From the IMG/VR virus record IMGVR_UViG_3300028178_000463, positions 1 to 30,985 of that record: 30,985 bases of DNA; one strand, given 5' to 3'. This stretch comes from a virus. This document shows positions 14,953 through 23,166 of this stretch, one piece after another; within the stretch, counting starts at the first letter, position 1, and every line of letters begins with the position of its first letter. The translations under genes were made by a program, and so were the position numbers. Under the pieces are notes generated by a model. That model saw only the letters and a list, made by a program, of their open reading frames with translations, was not told the DNA's origin and ran no database searches.

Positions 14953-15404
14953 TGCCACTTATTCAAAGACCACCACTTGTAAACGAAGTTATCGCATATA
15001 CAGAAACAGTTGTCTATGCGACAGTAAACGTAGCTGGATCTATAGTTGACGGAGATGAGTACTTCATCGGTAGAGTACTAACGACTTCCGACGGCGGAAA
15101 AACTTTCGATGCTATGACGGAAGATATCTGGGAAGCCGGTGCGTATGCAGCTGATGCTGTAGTTTATCATCAAGGGCATACCTTTGCATCGCTTATCGAT
15201 GCTAATGATGTTGAACCAGGAACCGATGCAGCTAAATGGAAAGATAATGGTGTATGGAACGCAAACGGTATTTTGATTGAAAATATCAGTGTTACAGGAT
15301 CATGTGCAGTTCTAGTTGAGGGTCTCGCGATGGAATCTTATCTACGCGGGTATGATGCAGATATGCGTCAAGCGTTGTTTAACAACAAAATTATTTTACA
15401 GTAA
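14952..15404 (+). CDS. Lambda D-like capsid decoration protein with inserted carbohydrate-binding-like module
   Basis: A 150-residue protein directly before the major capsid gene. The C-terminal part (NGILIENISVTGSCAVLVEG and the final ALFNNKIILQ) matches the lambda head decoration family (gpD). Between the N-terminal strands and this part, residues about 59-98 read IWEAGAYAADAVVYHQGHTF then ASLIDANDVEPGTDAAKWKD. This is the pattern of small CBM5/12-like (chitin-binding type) modules: W-x-x-G-Y-x-x-G/A-D-x-V-x-Y-x-G, and EPG-T-D-x-x-x-W-K. The start overlaps the scaffold stop (ATGTAATG region). The decoration role is supported by the gene order; sugar binding is inference. Confidence 0.7.
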   Translation: MPLIQRPPLVNEVIAYTETVVYATVNVAGSIVDGDEYFIGRVLTTSDGGKTFDAMTEDIWEAGAYAADAVVYHQGHTFASLIDANDVEPGTDAAKWKDNGVWNANGILIENISVTGSCAVLVEGLAMESYLRGYDADMRQALFNNKIILQ

Positions 15405-15415
15405 GGAGAATTGAG

Positions 15416-16399
15416 ATGGCAGCAATAACACCAGAAGACGTAGAACGTAGATGGGGCGTTTATAACACTACAACTACATTATCGCAGATCAAAGCGACAA
15501 ATACGCCAATCTTTGATAAATATTTCAAAGGGAATGCGATAGGTTTGACAGGCGGTACAGTTTCAGTCAAGATCGAAAAAGGATCAGGTCTGATCTTACA
15601 GTCAGTATCACCAGATGCAGAACACTTACTTCATGAACGTCCTACACTTTATGAAATTGAAGTGAAATTTCCACGTTTTCCATTAGAAAACACTATTGGT
15701 GCAGCAGCTCTAAATGATCTTGCTGGAATGGACGCTACCAATCAACCGATACAGCTTGCATATGAGATCGGAAAGATTCAACAAGAGCATCGTCTAAGTT
15801 TCGACACAACTTTAGAATATATGTGTACAGGCGCATTATTTGGAAAAGTGATGGACGGCAAAGGTAAGATACTTTTTGAATTTGCATCTTCTCGTACTCC
15901 AGTGCAGTTTAAAGCAGATAAGTTATTGATCGATTCGATCAATGAGATCGATGATGCTATGGTAGAAGAACTCGGTGAGAATCCTGGATGGGTTGCAAAA
16001 TGTGGTCGTACGTTTATGGATAATCTTTCAGCACTTGCAAAAGCACAGAATCTTTTTCTTGAAAAAAATGCTGAATGGATTAACGATGGCGAGCTTCGTG
16101 TACTTATGATCCATGGTGCTCGTTTTGAACCGTACGTCAAGAGCTATAAAAATACTGCTGGTCAAGTGCTTAAGTTTGTTGCTGATGATCAGATGGCAGC
16201 TGTTCCACAGAGTGCTGGATTTACAAAGCTGTACTACGGTAGAGCAGATCATACAGAAGCTGCTAAAAGTGTTCCAACTCTTTTCTTCGGTGCAACTTCA
16301 GCATTAGAAAAGGGTCGAGGAGTATCTGTAATTAGTGAAATGAAACCACTTCCTACATGTCTCAATCCAAACGCGGTCATTCGCGGTGTGAAAATCTAA
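15416..16399 (+). CDS. Major capsid protein, lambda E-like
   Basis: A 327-residue protein resembling the lambda gpE-type capsid family, not the Mu T type. The C-terminal section with LYYGRADHTEAAKSV, followed by a segment ending ISEMKPLPTCLNPNAVIRGV, matches the family's end, where S-x-x-NPLP-x-x-x-NP-x-x-x is conserved. A middle EYMCTGALFGKVMDGKGKIL segment also fits the family. AAGGAGAA lies five bases before the ATG. It would form the icosahedral shell stabilised by the decoration protein upstream. Confidence 0.82.
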   Translation: MAAITPEDVERRWGVYNTTTTLSQIKATNTPIFDKYFKGNAIGLTGGTVSVKIEKGSGLILQSVSPDAEHLLHERPTLYEIEVKFPRFPLENTIGAAALNDLAGMDATNQPIQLAYEIGKIQQEHRLSFDTTLEYMCTGALFGKVMDGKGKILFEFASSRTPVQFKADKLLIDSINEIDDAMVEELGENPGWVAKCGRTFMDNLSALAKAQNLFLEKNAEWINDGELRVLMIHGARFEPYVKSYKNTAGQVLKFVADDQMAAVPQSAGFTKLYYGRADHTEAAKSVPTLFFGATSALEKGRGVSVISEMKPLPTCLNPNAVIRGVKI

Positions 16400-16541
16400 C
16401 TACCTTCCCCTTTTGGGGATAGCCTCACAAATAGCCATAAAAACGTTTTAAGTCTTAATCCACGTCATTTATCGCAGAAAAGGTTTAAAACGTTTCTAAG
16501 CGATTTTAAACACCTATTAAACACTAATACAAGAGGGTTAC
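16400..16541. other. Intergenic region with inverted repeats between capsid and gp36-like genes
   Basis: This 142-base gap is the largest in the head operon. It has a TCCCC-TTTT-GGGGA hairpin at about 16406-16419 and an 11-base perfect inverted repeat (AAACGTTTTAA at 16441-16451 and TTAAAACGTTT at 16485-16495, 33-base loop). Neither stem is followed by a T run, so these are not standard terminators. They could reduce readthrough or stabilise the capsid transcript. Confidence 0.4.
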
Positions 16542-16958
16542 ATGATTACTATAGATGACTTAGAAAAAGAACTTAGTTCTACCGAGTTAATTCAGCTTAG
16601 TGATCTCAATGGAACCGGTACTATCGATAGCATAGTAGTAGATGAGGCCATCAATGATGCTATAGCATTTATCTCCTCATTTCTTCTTATTCCCTCAAAC
16701 CCTACGCCGTATCTAAGAACCATCGCTGTCGATCTCGCTATCTATCAACTTAGAAAGCTTCACGATCTACATGATCCAAAAGTTCGAAAAGAACTCGAAT
16801 CATCTTTAACAAAAATGGCAAAAGGAACGATCCCAACAACGATGAGCGAACCGCAAAAGCCCAAAGGTACTACAAGTTCATTCCATCACGGAACACGACC
16901 ACTAAATTTCAGAGGATTTAACAATAGTCGCTTTAGGAGATATAACGATGGCTACTAG
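16542..16958 (+). CDS. Mu gp36-like head-tail connector protein (DUF1320-like)
   Basis: A 138-residue protein with an acidic N-terminal half (ITIDDLEKELSSTELIQLSDLNGTGTIDSIVVDEAINDAIAFIS) and YLRTIAVDLAIYQLRKL in the middle, the pattern of the Mu gp36 (DUF1320) family. Such proteins belong to the head-completion/connector set. The last 40 residues are basic and rich in Ser, Arg and Asn. The gene overlaps the small terminase start by 11 bases. Confidence 0.75.
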   Translation: MITIDDLEKELSSTELIQLSDLNGTGTIDSIVVDEAINDAIAFISSFLLIPSNPTPYLRTIAVDLAIYQLRKLHDLHDPKVRKELESSLTKMAKGTIPTTMSEPQKPKGTTSSFHHGTRPLNFRGFNNSRFRRYNDGY

Positions 16959-17436
16959 AGAGCAAAAGATCGAGATTGCACGAGCTCTTTATCTCGTCGG
17001 AAAAAATGAAGAAGAAATAGCAGCTGTCCTAGAGTCAAGCAAACGTACAATTCAAAACTATAAATCAGCCGATTCAGCTAAAGGTAATGACTGGGATGTT
17101 CTTAGAGCCGAGAAGCATATCACAGCAGACTCTCCGCGCCGTGGATATCTCTATAGCGATTTTGTAGGGTATATGCATGAAACACTTAAAGAAGTAAGAG
17201 AATCTACTATCACCTCTTCAGAGAAAGCCGACATGATCGTTAGACTCTCTGATGCTTTTTCGAAGATGAAAGGGATCATCCGTCACGAAGATCCGATCGC
17301 ATTCAAACACGGCATCATCAAACATGTCATTGAGACAATAGGAGCGGAGTTCAAGGCGCGCGGTGATTTAAAGATATTGGAACTATTTATTCAGATAATC
17401 GATGATATCGGAGAGCGCTTAGATGTCGCTCTATAA
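16948..17436 (+). CDS. Terminase small subunit (Mu gp27 / DUF1804 type)
   Basis: A 162-residue protein. An N-terminal helix-turn-helix (KIEIARALYLVGKNEEEIAAVLESSKRTIQNYK, residues 6-39) is followed by DWDVLRAEK, the arrangement of the DUF1804 family placed before the Mu large terminase. It would recognise the phage end during headful packaging and hand DNA to the large subunit. It overlaps the large terminase by 14 bases. Confidence 0.8.
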   Translation: MATREQKIEIARALYLVGKNEEEIAAVLESSKRTIQNYKSADSAKGNDWDVLRAEKHITADSPRRGYLYSDFVGYMHETLKEVRESTITSSEKADMIVRLSDAFSKMKGIIRHEDPIAFKHGIIKHVIETIGAEFKARGDLKILELFIQIIDDIGERLDVAL

Positions 17437-19150
17437 CTCCCATGAACTTCGATCACTTTTATCTGAAGCAAAAGAATCATTTCTAGCAGATGGTAATGAT
17501 GAGAAGAGTGCTGCACGTCTAACACGTAAAGAATATATAAAATGGCTTGACGGATATACGAGTGAACTAAAAGAGATGATTCATTCTAATGCTACACTTC
17601 CTGCAGATCAGCGAGACGAGCGGATAGCGCGTCAACGTATCGATTTCCATTATTTTCGAACAACTTACTTTCCGCATTACTATTTTCTTCCTGGTAAATC
17701 AATACTTCAAGAACATCTTGAAGGTATATACCATCGTATAGCCGATAGATCATCCATAAGTAAAGCTGCATCTTCTGCGATGGGTGAGAAGTTTGCCATC
17801 GCGGCACCGCGCGGTCACGGTAAATCTACCGACGTATCGGTCGTGTTTGCGATTTGGTGTATCGTTAATGATCTCAAGCATTTCATCACTATATTCTCCG
17901 ATGCGATTGAGCTTACCGAAACACTGATCGAATCGATCAAAGCGGAACTTTCTGAAAATGATAACCTTAAAGCAGATTTTGGGCATGCAACCGGAATCGG
18001 AAAAGTATGGAAGATCGGAGATATCGTTACATGTAACGGTATCCGAGTAAAAGGTTTTGGTTCTGGTAAACGTGTCCGTGGTATTAAACACGGCGTACAT
18101 AGACCAGATCTCGCACTCATTGATGATCTTGAAAACGACGAGAATGTTCGAAGCCGTGATCAACGTGACAAACTCGAATCATGGATGGATGAAGCGGTTG
18201 CCAATCTTGGAAGTGTCGATGGTAGTATGGATATTATCTATATCGGGACAATTCTGCACAGGGACTCGGTGCTCTCTCGTAAGCTCAAGTTAGAGTTTTG
18301 GAATCCGAAGATTTTTAGAGCCATCATCACGTTCCCAGATCGTATGGATCTATGGGAGCGATACGCCATAATCTACAAATCACGCGGTACCGAAGAAGCA
18401 CACGATTTCTATATGAGCCAAAATCCTGAAATGGATGCAGGGTCTCGTGTTCTATGGGCAGAAGCTGTCCCCATTGAAACACTCATGCGTAAACGTGCCG
18501 AAGCTCCCAAATCATTCGCAAAAGAGCTTCAGAATAACCCGAGCCTAAATACTCAAAAATTCAAACGCGAAACAATGCACTTTTGGCGATCTCATCCACC
18601 GCTCAAGCAACTCACCATTTATGGATATTGTGATCCGGCAGGAAGCGGAAAGAAGAGCGACTTTACAAACTTTACAATTTTCGGAGTTGATGATAGAGCA
18701 TTAAAGGGGTACGTTCTAGAATCGATCAATGAGGTGATCGAATCAACAAAGATAATCAAGCGATGTGTAGATCTGCAAGAGATGTATAGATGTAAGATAT
18801 TCGAGATTGAGACCAACGGCGGACAATTTCATCTCAAGCCTTTTATTTTGAGAGAAGCATTCGAGCGTGCTGTACATATGCCTCTCAGAGGTATCCACAA
18901 TACTGACAACAAAGAGTTACGTATTGAGGAGCTAGAACTTCCTATCGAAAACGGAGAAATCTTACTTCACGAAGATCAGATTATTCTGATTGAACAACTC
19001 GAAGATTATCCTGAAGGAAATAACGATGATGCCCCGGATGGATTAGCAGGAGCCTACCGTCTCAGCAAGCTCGCAAAAAAACAACATAGCTCCGCTCCGC
19101 GCAGTAACCGTCGATCCGTTCGACCTCGAAATTCCCATAGGAGACAATAA
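17423..19150 (+). CDS. Terminase large subunit (Mu gp28-like)
   Basis: A 575-residue packaging motor. Residues 128-136 (APRGHGKST) form the Walker A motif and 231-238 (LALIDDLE) Walker B with its acidic pair. The C-terminal nuclease domain begins near 399 with TIYGYCDPAGSGKKSD (Asp405 in the RNase H-like site). It would translocate DNA into the head with ATP and cut at headful. The last 20 residues are basic (PRSNRRSVRPRNSHRRQ). It overlaps both the small subunit (14 bases) and the portal (one base). Confidence 0.92.
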   Translation: MSLYNSHELRSLLSEAKESFLADGNDEKSAARLTRKEYIKWLDGYTSELKEMIHSNATLPADQRDERIARQRIDFHYFRTTYFPHYYFLPGKSILQEHLEGIYHRIADRSSISKAASSAMGEKFAIAAPRGHGKSTDVSVVFAIWCIVNDLKHFITIFSDAIELTETLIESIKAELSENDNLKADFGHATGIGKVWKIGDIVTCNGIRVKGFGSGKRVRGIKHGVHRPDLALIDDLENDENVRSRDQRDKLESWMDEAVANLGSVDGSMDIIYIGTILHRDSVLSRKLKLEFWNPKIFRAIITFPDRMDLWERYAIIYKSRGTEEAHDFYMSQNPEMDAGSRVLWAEAVPIETLMRKRAEAPKSFAKELQNNPSLNTQKFKRETMHFWRSHPPLKQLTIYGYCDPAGSGKKSDFTNFTIFGVDDRALKGYVLESINEVIESTKIIKRCVDLQEMYRCKIFEIETNGGQFHLKPFILREAFERAVHMPLRGIHNTDNKELRIEELELPIENGEILLHEDQIILIEQLEDYPEGNNDDAPDGLAGAYRLSKLAKKQHSSAPRSNRRSVRPRNSHRRQ

Positions 19151-20553
19151 TGAAACGTCTATTACCAAACTTTTTTGCATCTAAACAAGTACAGCCGCCT
19201 GTCACTAAAGACAAACGTAAAGCAGCAGCAGCTCCGGCAGTTGATCTTCTTATCAGCATAATGGATAATCTTCCGATCCGAAACGAATGGTTACGTCGTG
19301 AAGAACTTGATCGTATCAATAGAGATGCTACGGTCATATCATCGCTTGGAAGTCGTAAAGCAGCAACACTTAAAAAAGAGATCATTTTTACAAGCGATAA
19401 TGAGGATATAGCAAATAAACTCTACGGAGTTTTTCATCCAGGAGTAATGCGTAAAATCCTCGATGCACCGTTCCAAGGTGCGGCTATTTTTGAGATTAAC
19501 TGGACTGATGATGAGGACTTAGTATTAGTTCCTAAGCTCGTAGAGCGCGACTACACACGTTTTATGATCAGAAATGAGACTCTTTACTATACTCCCTATG
19601 GATCACTCGAAGATATCCCACAATACAAAGCGGTCTATGCTCTGTATGAAGATAAATACCACCGACCGATGGGAACACCACTCTGTGAGTCGCTGTTTTG
19701 GTACGTTAAGTTTAAAAATGCATCTCTGCAATTCTGGGTCAAGTTTTTAGAAAAATACGGTGTACCGTGGGCTATCGGAAAAACAGATGGTGATAAAGAC
19801 ATGATGGCAGACGAGATCTACTCTATGCTCTCAGGTGATTCCGCTGTCATTGATCCAGATGATAATATTGAGATCATAACGGTTGACAAGAATGGTGACT
19901 TCGATAAGATAACAGCCTATCTTGATGATCAGATCCGAGAATCTATACTCGGTGGTAATCTAACAGGAAATGTAAAAGGTGGAAGCTACGCCGCTGCTGA
20001 GACTCATAATGATATCCGAGAAGATATCGCAATGGCAGATGAAAATATGACTATATCATTGATAGAGCGGGTGATTGATGCTTTTATAGCTATTAATAAT
20101 CTCAGCACTACTATCGAAGTAACACTTAAAGACAAAGATGATCCGAACCTCTCTCTAGCAGAACGTGATGAACGGATCACTAAAATGGGATACAGACCGA
20201 CGCAGGACTATATAGAAAAGACATATAACATCACTGTCGAAGCAGTAGAACCATCAAAGATCGCCAACCGTGCATTCATGCAAAAGCTGTATGCTCTAAG
20301 TGCTACTAAGCCTATCACTACTACCGATGACTTGAGTAATAGTGTCGATATTAAAAAAATAGCACTATCATTTCAAACTCAAATCGTAGATATTATCGAT
20401 CAAGCTAAAAGTTTTGAAGAAGCGATTGATCTTTTACATGGTGCATATCCGAGTATGGATATCGCAGAGCTGCAAGATACTATGGATATAGCATTGCAAA
20501 ACTCTTATATTCTCGGAACTGCTGAAGTTGAGTATGAGAGCGAAGATGAGTAA
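19150..20553 (+). CDS. Portal protein (Mu gp29-like, DUF935)
   Basis: A 467-residue protein of the DUF935 portal family. Typical segments are RDATVISSLGSRKAATLKKEI near residue 55, AAIFEINWTDDEDLVLVP near 110, and the C-terminal half with GGSYAAAETHNDIREDIAMADE, the family's Y-A-x-x-x-x-H-x-D/E element. It forms the dodecameric DNA channel at the unique vertex. It sits between the large terminase and MuF, the same order as in Mu. Confidence 0.88.
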   Translation: MKRLLPNFFASKQVQPPVTKDKRKAAAAPAVDLLISIMDNLPIRNEWLRREELDRINRDATVISSLGSRKAATLKKEIIFTSDNEDIANKLYGVFHPGVMRKILDAPFQGAAIFEINWTDDEDLVLVPKLVERDYTRFMIRNETLYYTPYGSLEDIPQYKAVYALYEDKYHRPMGTPLCESLFWYVKFKNASLQFWVKFLEKYGVPWAIGKTDGDKDMMADEIYSMLSGDSAVIDPDDNIEIITVDKNGDFDKITAYLDDQIRESILGGNLTGNVKGGSYAAAETHNDIREDIAMADENMTISLIERVIDAFIAINNLSTTIEVTLKDKDDPNLSLAERDERITKMGYRPTQDYIEKTYNITVEAVEPSKIANRAFMQKLYALSATKPITTTDDLSNSVDIKKIALSFQTQIVDIIDQAKSFEEAIDLLHGAYPSMDIAELQDTMDIALQNSYILGTAEVEYESEDE

Positions 20554-20555
20554 CA

Positions 20556-21716
20556 ATGCCTCTTCCTAAACCCTCATTTGCATTCGGTCTTAAACCCACT
20601 GCGGCTATAGAGTACCTCCAGTCTAAAGGATACAAGCTTACTTTTGATTATCAGGAGATGCAGCGCGAAGCTCATAACACAGCATTCACAGTTGCAAAAG
20701 TAACTCGTCTTGATCTTCTTAGTGATATTCATAGCTCTATCGCTGACGCGATGGCTAACGGCACAGGTTTTGAAGACTGGAAGAAGCAGATCGTTCCGAC
20801 GCTGGAGGCGAAAGGATGGTGGGGTAAAAAAGAGATCGTAAACCCCTCTACGGGAGAAGTAAAAGAAGTAGTTATCGATAGTAGTAGAACCAAAACTATC
20901 TTTAAAACAAATACGAGGGTCGCACGTGCTACTGCAAGATATGATCAGCAGATGTCAAGTGATCTTCCCTATATGCAGTATATCGGTGGACTTTCCGAGC
21001 ATCCTCGTATGAGCCATATGGCCAAAAACGGAATCATACTTCCAAAAAGTGATCCATGGTGGAGTGCCAATTATCCACCTAACGCATGGGGATGTAAGTG
21101 TGAGGTCAGAGCATGGAGCGAGAAGCAGATCCAAAAAAGAGGCTGGAGCGTTTCTACTGCTCAACATGAAAACATAGCAACACCAGACTGGTCATACAAT
21201 CCGGGAGCCGGTAATCGTGTCGGTAAGCTCTCGAAAATAGATCTCGATAAAAGTCTGCTCTCTCTGCCAAAGATACTCCCAAAACAAGAATATAAAGAGT
21301 TGAGTGATGCTGCTCTCAAGCAAAAGTTTTATGATGATCTTCGTATCAAGCCCGGAGATACTTATATTGACAAGATTGGTGATCCGACTGTTATCGATGA
21401 TAGCTTATTTCAATCTTTCAGCGGACACTCGAAGATCACTAAAAAAGACCGGCATCTCTTTATCGATGAGTTTGCCACCACTATCGATGATCCGGACGAG
21501 ATTTATTTGGAGTGGGATGATAAGGCAAAACGCCTCGTTAAAAAGATGATTCGGTACTTTACGGATGATAAAGGGAAGAAAAAAGCACTTATGGCGGTGT
21601 TTGAATATCAGAGCGATAAAACGCAAGGGGTCAGTTTGTATTTGATTGATAGTGCATCGACTGTGGAGAAAAAGAGGGGTGAGAAGTTGATCTATCGAAA
21701 AGAAGGCACCCGTTAA
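20556..21716 (+). CDS. F: MuF-like minor head protein with C-terminal nuclease-toxin-like domain
   Basis: A 386-residue protein. Residues about 30-190 are the MuF/SPP1 gp7 domain, with HPRMSHMAKNG at 149-159 and PPNAWGCKCEVRAWS (two Cys) at 174-188, the classical F motif. Residues about 275-383 form a separate domain: a short H-S-K-I region at 291-294, DPDEIYLEWDD, the strand VFEYQSDKTQGVSLYLID, and a final RGEKLIYRKEG. This is the pattern of the phage Barnase-EndoU-ColicinE5/D-RelE-like nuclease (PBECR) domains found at MuF C-termini. The domain could be delivered with DNA. No immunity gene follows it. Confidence 0.82.
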   Translation: MPLPKPSFAFGLKPTAAIEYLQSKGYKLTFDYQEMQREAHNTAFTVAKVTRLDLLSDIHSSIADAMANGTGFEDWKKQIVPTLEAKGWWGKKEIVNPSTGEVKEVVIDSSRTKTIFKTNTRVARATARYDQQMSSDLPYMQYIGGLSEHPRMSHMAKNGIILPKSDPWWSANYPPNAWGCKCEVRAWSEKQIQKRGWSVSTAQHENIATPDWSYNPGAGNRVGKLSKIDLDKSLLSLPKILPKQEYKELSDAALKQKFYDDLRIKPGDTYIDKIGDPTVIDDSLFQSFSGHSKITKKDRHLFIDEFATTIDDPDEIYLEWDDKAKRLVKKMIRYFTDDKGKKKALMAVFEYQSDKTQGVSLYLIDSASTVEKKRGEKLIYRKEGTR

Positions 21717-21806
21717 CCGCATCTTTACACGATGGAGTGCTCATTGCTCATTCCATGCGGCGTATCTTTTCGACTGAATAAAAAATTATACCATAAAGGA
21801 GTAGGA
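21717..21806. other. Hairpin-containing spacer between F and G
   Basis: CCGCAT at 21718 pairs with ATGCGG near 21758, and inside this ATGGAGTG pairs with CATTCCAT, giving a long imperfect stem within 90 bases. There is no T run, so it is not a clear terminator. A toxin-immunity gene might be expected after a MuF toxin, but no open frame of useful size is present here. Confidence 0.35.
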
Positions 21807-22301
21807 ATGTCGGAGATTGTAAATATCCAAGTCACTGGAGCGGATGAGATAGATCATGCGATTATGCAGCTGCTGCATAAAATGCAAAACCTTCAAAAGC
21901 CTTTTAATGCAGTAGGTTCCTATATTACGAATATCATGGAGGAGAGCTTTGATAGTGAGACATCACCAGACGGTCATGCATGGCATCCCCTTGCAGATTC
22001 GACAAAGGCATATAAAGAAAAGCATGGCGGAAGCAAGATATTACAGAGTAAAGATCGAAATATGCGAGAGAGCACTGGATATCATGCTGATGATACAAGT
22101 GTGATCGTAGGGGTAAATGCCTATAGTAACAAAGGCTATCGCTATCCTATCGTTCATCAGTTCGGAACGGATAAGGCTGGGCGAAATAAAGATGTTCATA
22201 TCGAAGCGAGACCGTTTATGCCGATCACGCATGATGGAGAGTTATATGACAATGTTAAGATTGAGGTGTTGGATATATTATTGGGGTATTTAGGAGAATA
22301 G
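21807..22301 (+). CDS. G: Mu G-like virion morphogenesis protein
   Basis: A 164-residue phage virion morphogenesis protein (Mu G type). The conserved central part is MEESFDSETSPDGHAWHPLADSTKAYK, with the W-x-PL-x-x-S/T signature, followed by VHQFGTDKAG and EARPFMPI, where the R-P-F-x-x-I/P block is conserved. In Mu, G acts in tail completion. The ATG at 21807 has AAAGGAG six to seven bases before it; the 25-residue upstream extension of the open frame lies in the hairpin region and is not supported. The 3' end overlaps the convergent mor gene by 12 bases. Confidence 0.85.
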   Translation: MSEIVNIQVTGADEIDHAIMQLLHKMQNLQKPFNAVGSYITNIMEESFDSETSPDGHAWHPLADSTKAYKEKHGGSKILQSKDRNMRESTGYHADDTSVIVGVNAYSNKGYRYPIVHQFGTDKAGRNKDVHIEARPFMPITHDGELYDNVKIEVLDILLGYLGE

Positions 22302-22556
22302 TTGAGGGTTTCGTACCGAGTCTATGATCTCATAGATACGGCTGAGGCTAAGAGAGTACTTCATTGCAAGCTCTTTTGGTGAGAGTTTATTATCTGTGTA
22401 ATCTTTTGTTATTTCGTCGTTGCGTCCATTTAGCTGCCACGATGGGACATAGATCGGCATTCCGCCGTATTCTTGCATCAACTCTTCATCGCTCGCTTCA
22501 TCTTCTCTAATACGTCTTGTAAACTCTTTAAAAATATCGAAATTTGTAACAGCCAT
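22290..22556 (-). CDS. mor: Mor-family middle/late transcription activator
   Basis: An 88-residue protein whose second half fits the Mor domain: GGMPIYVPSWQLNGRNDEI, then TKDYTDNKLSPKELAMKYSLSLSRIYEII. The family contains a short beta strand for dimerisation and a C-terminal helix-turn-helix (LSPKELAMKYSLSLSRIYEI). Mor activates middle/late transcription in Mu. The ATG at 22556 has AGAGGGG seven bases before it; an upstream in-frame ATG at 22595 is not supported. It is the last gene of the early operon and faces the head operon tail to tail (12-base overlap). It is about 40 residues shorter than Mu Mor, mostly at the N-terminus. Confidence 0.85.
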   Translation of the reverse strand: MAVTNFDIFKEFTRRIREDEASDEELMQEYGGMPIYVPSWQLNGRNDEITKDYTDNKLSPKELAMKYSLSLSRIYEIIDSVRNPQLFS

Positions 22557-22632
22557 TGCAATCCCCTCTAAAATTATATATAATTCAGTTCTCACACATG
22601 AATTATGTCTCTCTTCTTGAGGGGCATTACTT
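22557..22632 (-). promoter_or_regulatory. Putative mor promoter region with perfect dyad
   Basis: A 14-base perfect palindrome, AATTATATATAATT (22572-22585), overlaps a TATAAT-type -10 box on the minus strand about 20 bases before mor. A second near-dyad, ACATGAATTATGT, lies at about 22596-22608. This gap separates GemA from Mor and could carry a separately controlled promoter, like the Mu middle promoter. Confidence 0.45.
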
Positions 22633-23037
22633 TTACTTCATATTTTGCAGTGCTAAGATCACCTTTTGAGCTTCATTAAACTCCATCTGATTTGGTGTCT
22701 CATACTCTTTCTTGATAATTCTCTTACAAAACGACAGTAGTGCGGTATCGCTTTTATCTCGTGCTTTTGACTCCCATAATTGCATGATCTTCCATATTTG
22801 CGATGGAGATGATTGTTTACATGTAAACGTCGGCAGAGTATCACGCTTCATGTTCAGATAATCAACGAGTATGATTAACTCTGATACACTGAGTGCAACT
22901 GATGAGTTTTTACCAAAAGCTCCCTTGAGCATCTCGACATATTCCTCTCTCTCATTGTTATAATAGTTCTGATATCGTGTCGAGGTATGTACCTGTTTGA
23001 CGAGTGATGAATAGGCGTCTTTTTGTCTTTTTGTCAT
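22633..23037 (-). CDS. gemA: GemA-like protein (Mu gp16)
   Basis: A 134-residue protein resembling the GemA/gp16 regulatory family. The N-terminal LVKQVHTSTRYQNYYNNEREEYVEMLKGAFGKNSSVALSVSELIILVDYL segment and the C-terminal ALLSFCKRIIKKEYETPNQM then FNEAQKVILALQNM match the family layout, in which a Ser-containing LS-x-x-EL segment is conserved. Mu GemA modifies host gene expression and DNA gyrase-related functions. It is followed after 76 bases by mor, the same neighbour order as in Mu. AAGGACTTAATT precedes the ATG. Confidence 0.75.
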   Translation of the reverse strand: MTKRQKDAYSSLVKQVHTSTRYQNYYNNEREEYVEMLKGAFGKNSSVALSVSELIILVDYLNMKRDTLPTFTCKQSSPSQIWKIMQLWESKARDKSDTALLSFCKRIIKKEYETPNQMEFNEAQKVILALQNMK

Positions 23038-23040
23038 AAT

Positions 23041-23166
23041 TAAGTCCTTATTTTGTGATGTTTTACCACATAGACCACTTAACCACTAACCACATGTTTA
23101 CCACTAGCTAAATGGCTATTTATGGGGTTTTATGGGCGGTTGTGGTTGTGTGGTTCGTGTGGTAGA
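23041..23166. repeat. ACCAC/GTGGT repeat array upstream of gemA
   Basis: Five forward ACCAC units (starting at 23065, 23074, 23082, 23089 and 23100, spacing 7-11 bases) are followed, across a 37-base AT-rich centre, by three GTGGT units in the opposite orientation (23142, 23150, 23159) and a GCGGT variant at 23136. The array fills the gap between the ATPase and gemA. It could fold into alternative stems in RNA or be a protein-binding array. Its function is unknown. Confidence 0.6.

Noticed and set aside
16406-16419. TCCCC-TTTT-GGGGA after the capsid gene as a terminator
   Set aside because: The stem is short and followed by AGCCTC rather than T residues, and the operon continues downstream.
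23065-23163. The ACCAC/GTGGT array as a CRISPR
   Set aside because: The repeat unit is only five bases, spacing is 7-11 bases, and the orientation changes in the middle.
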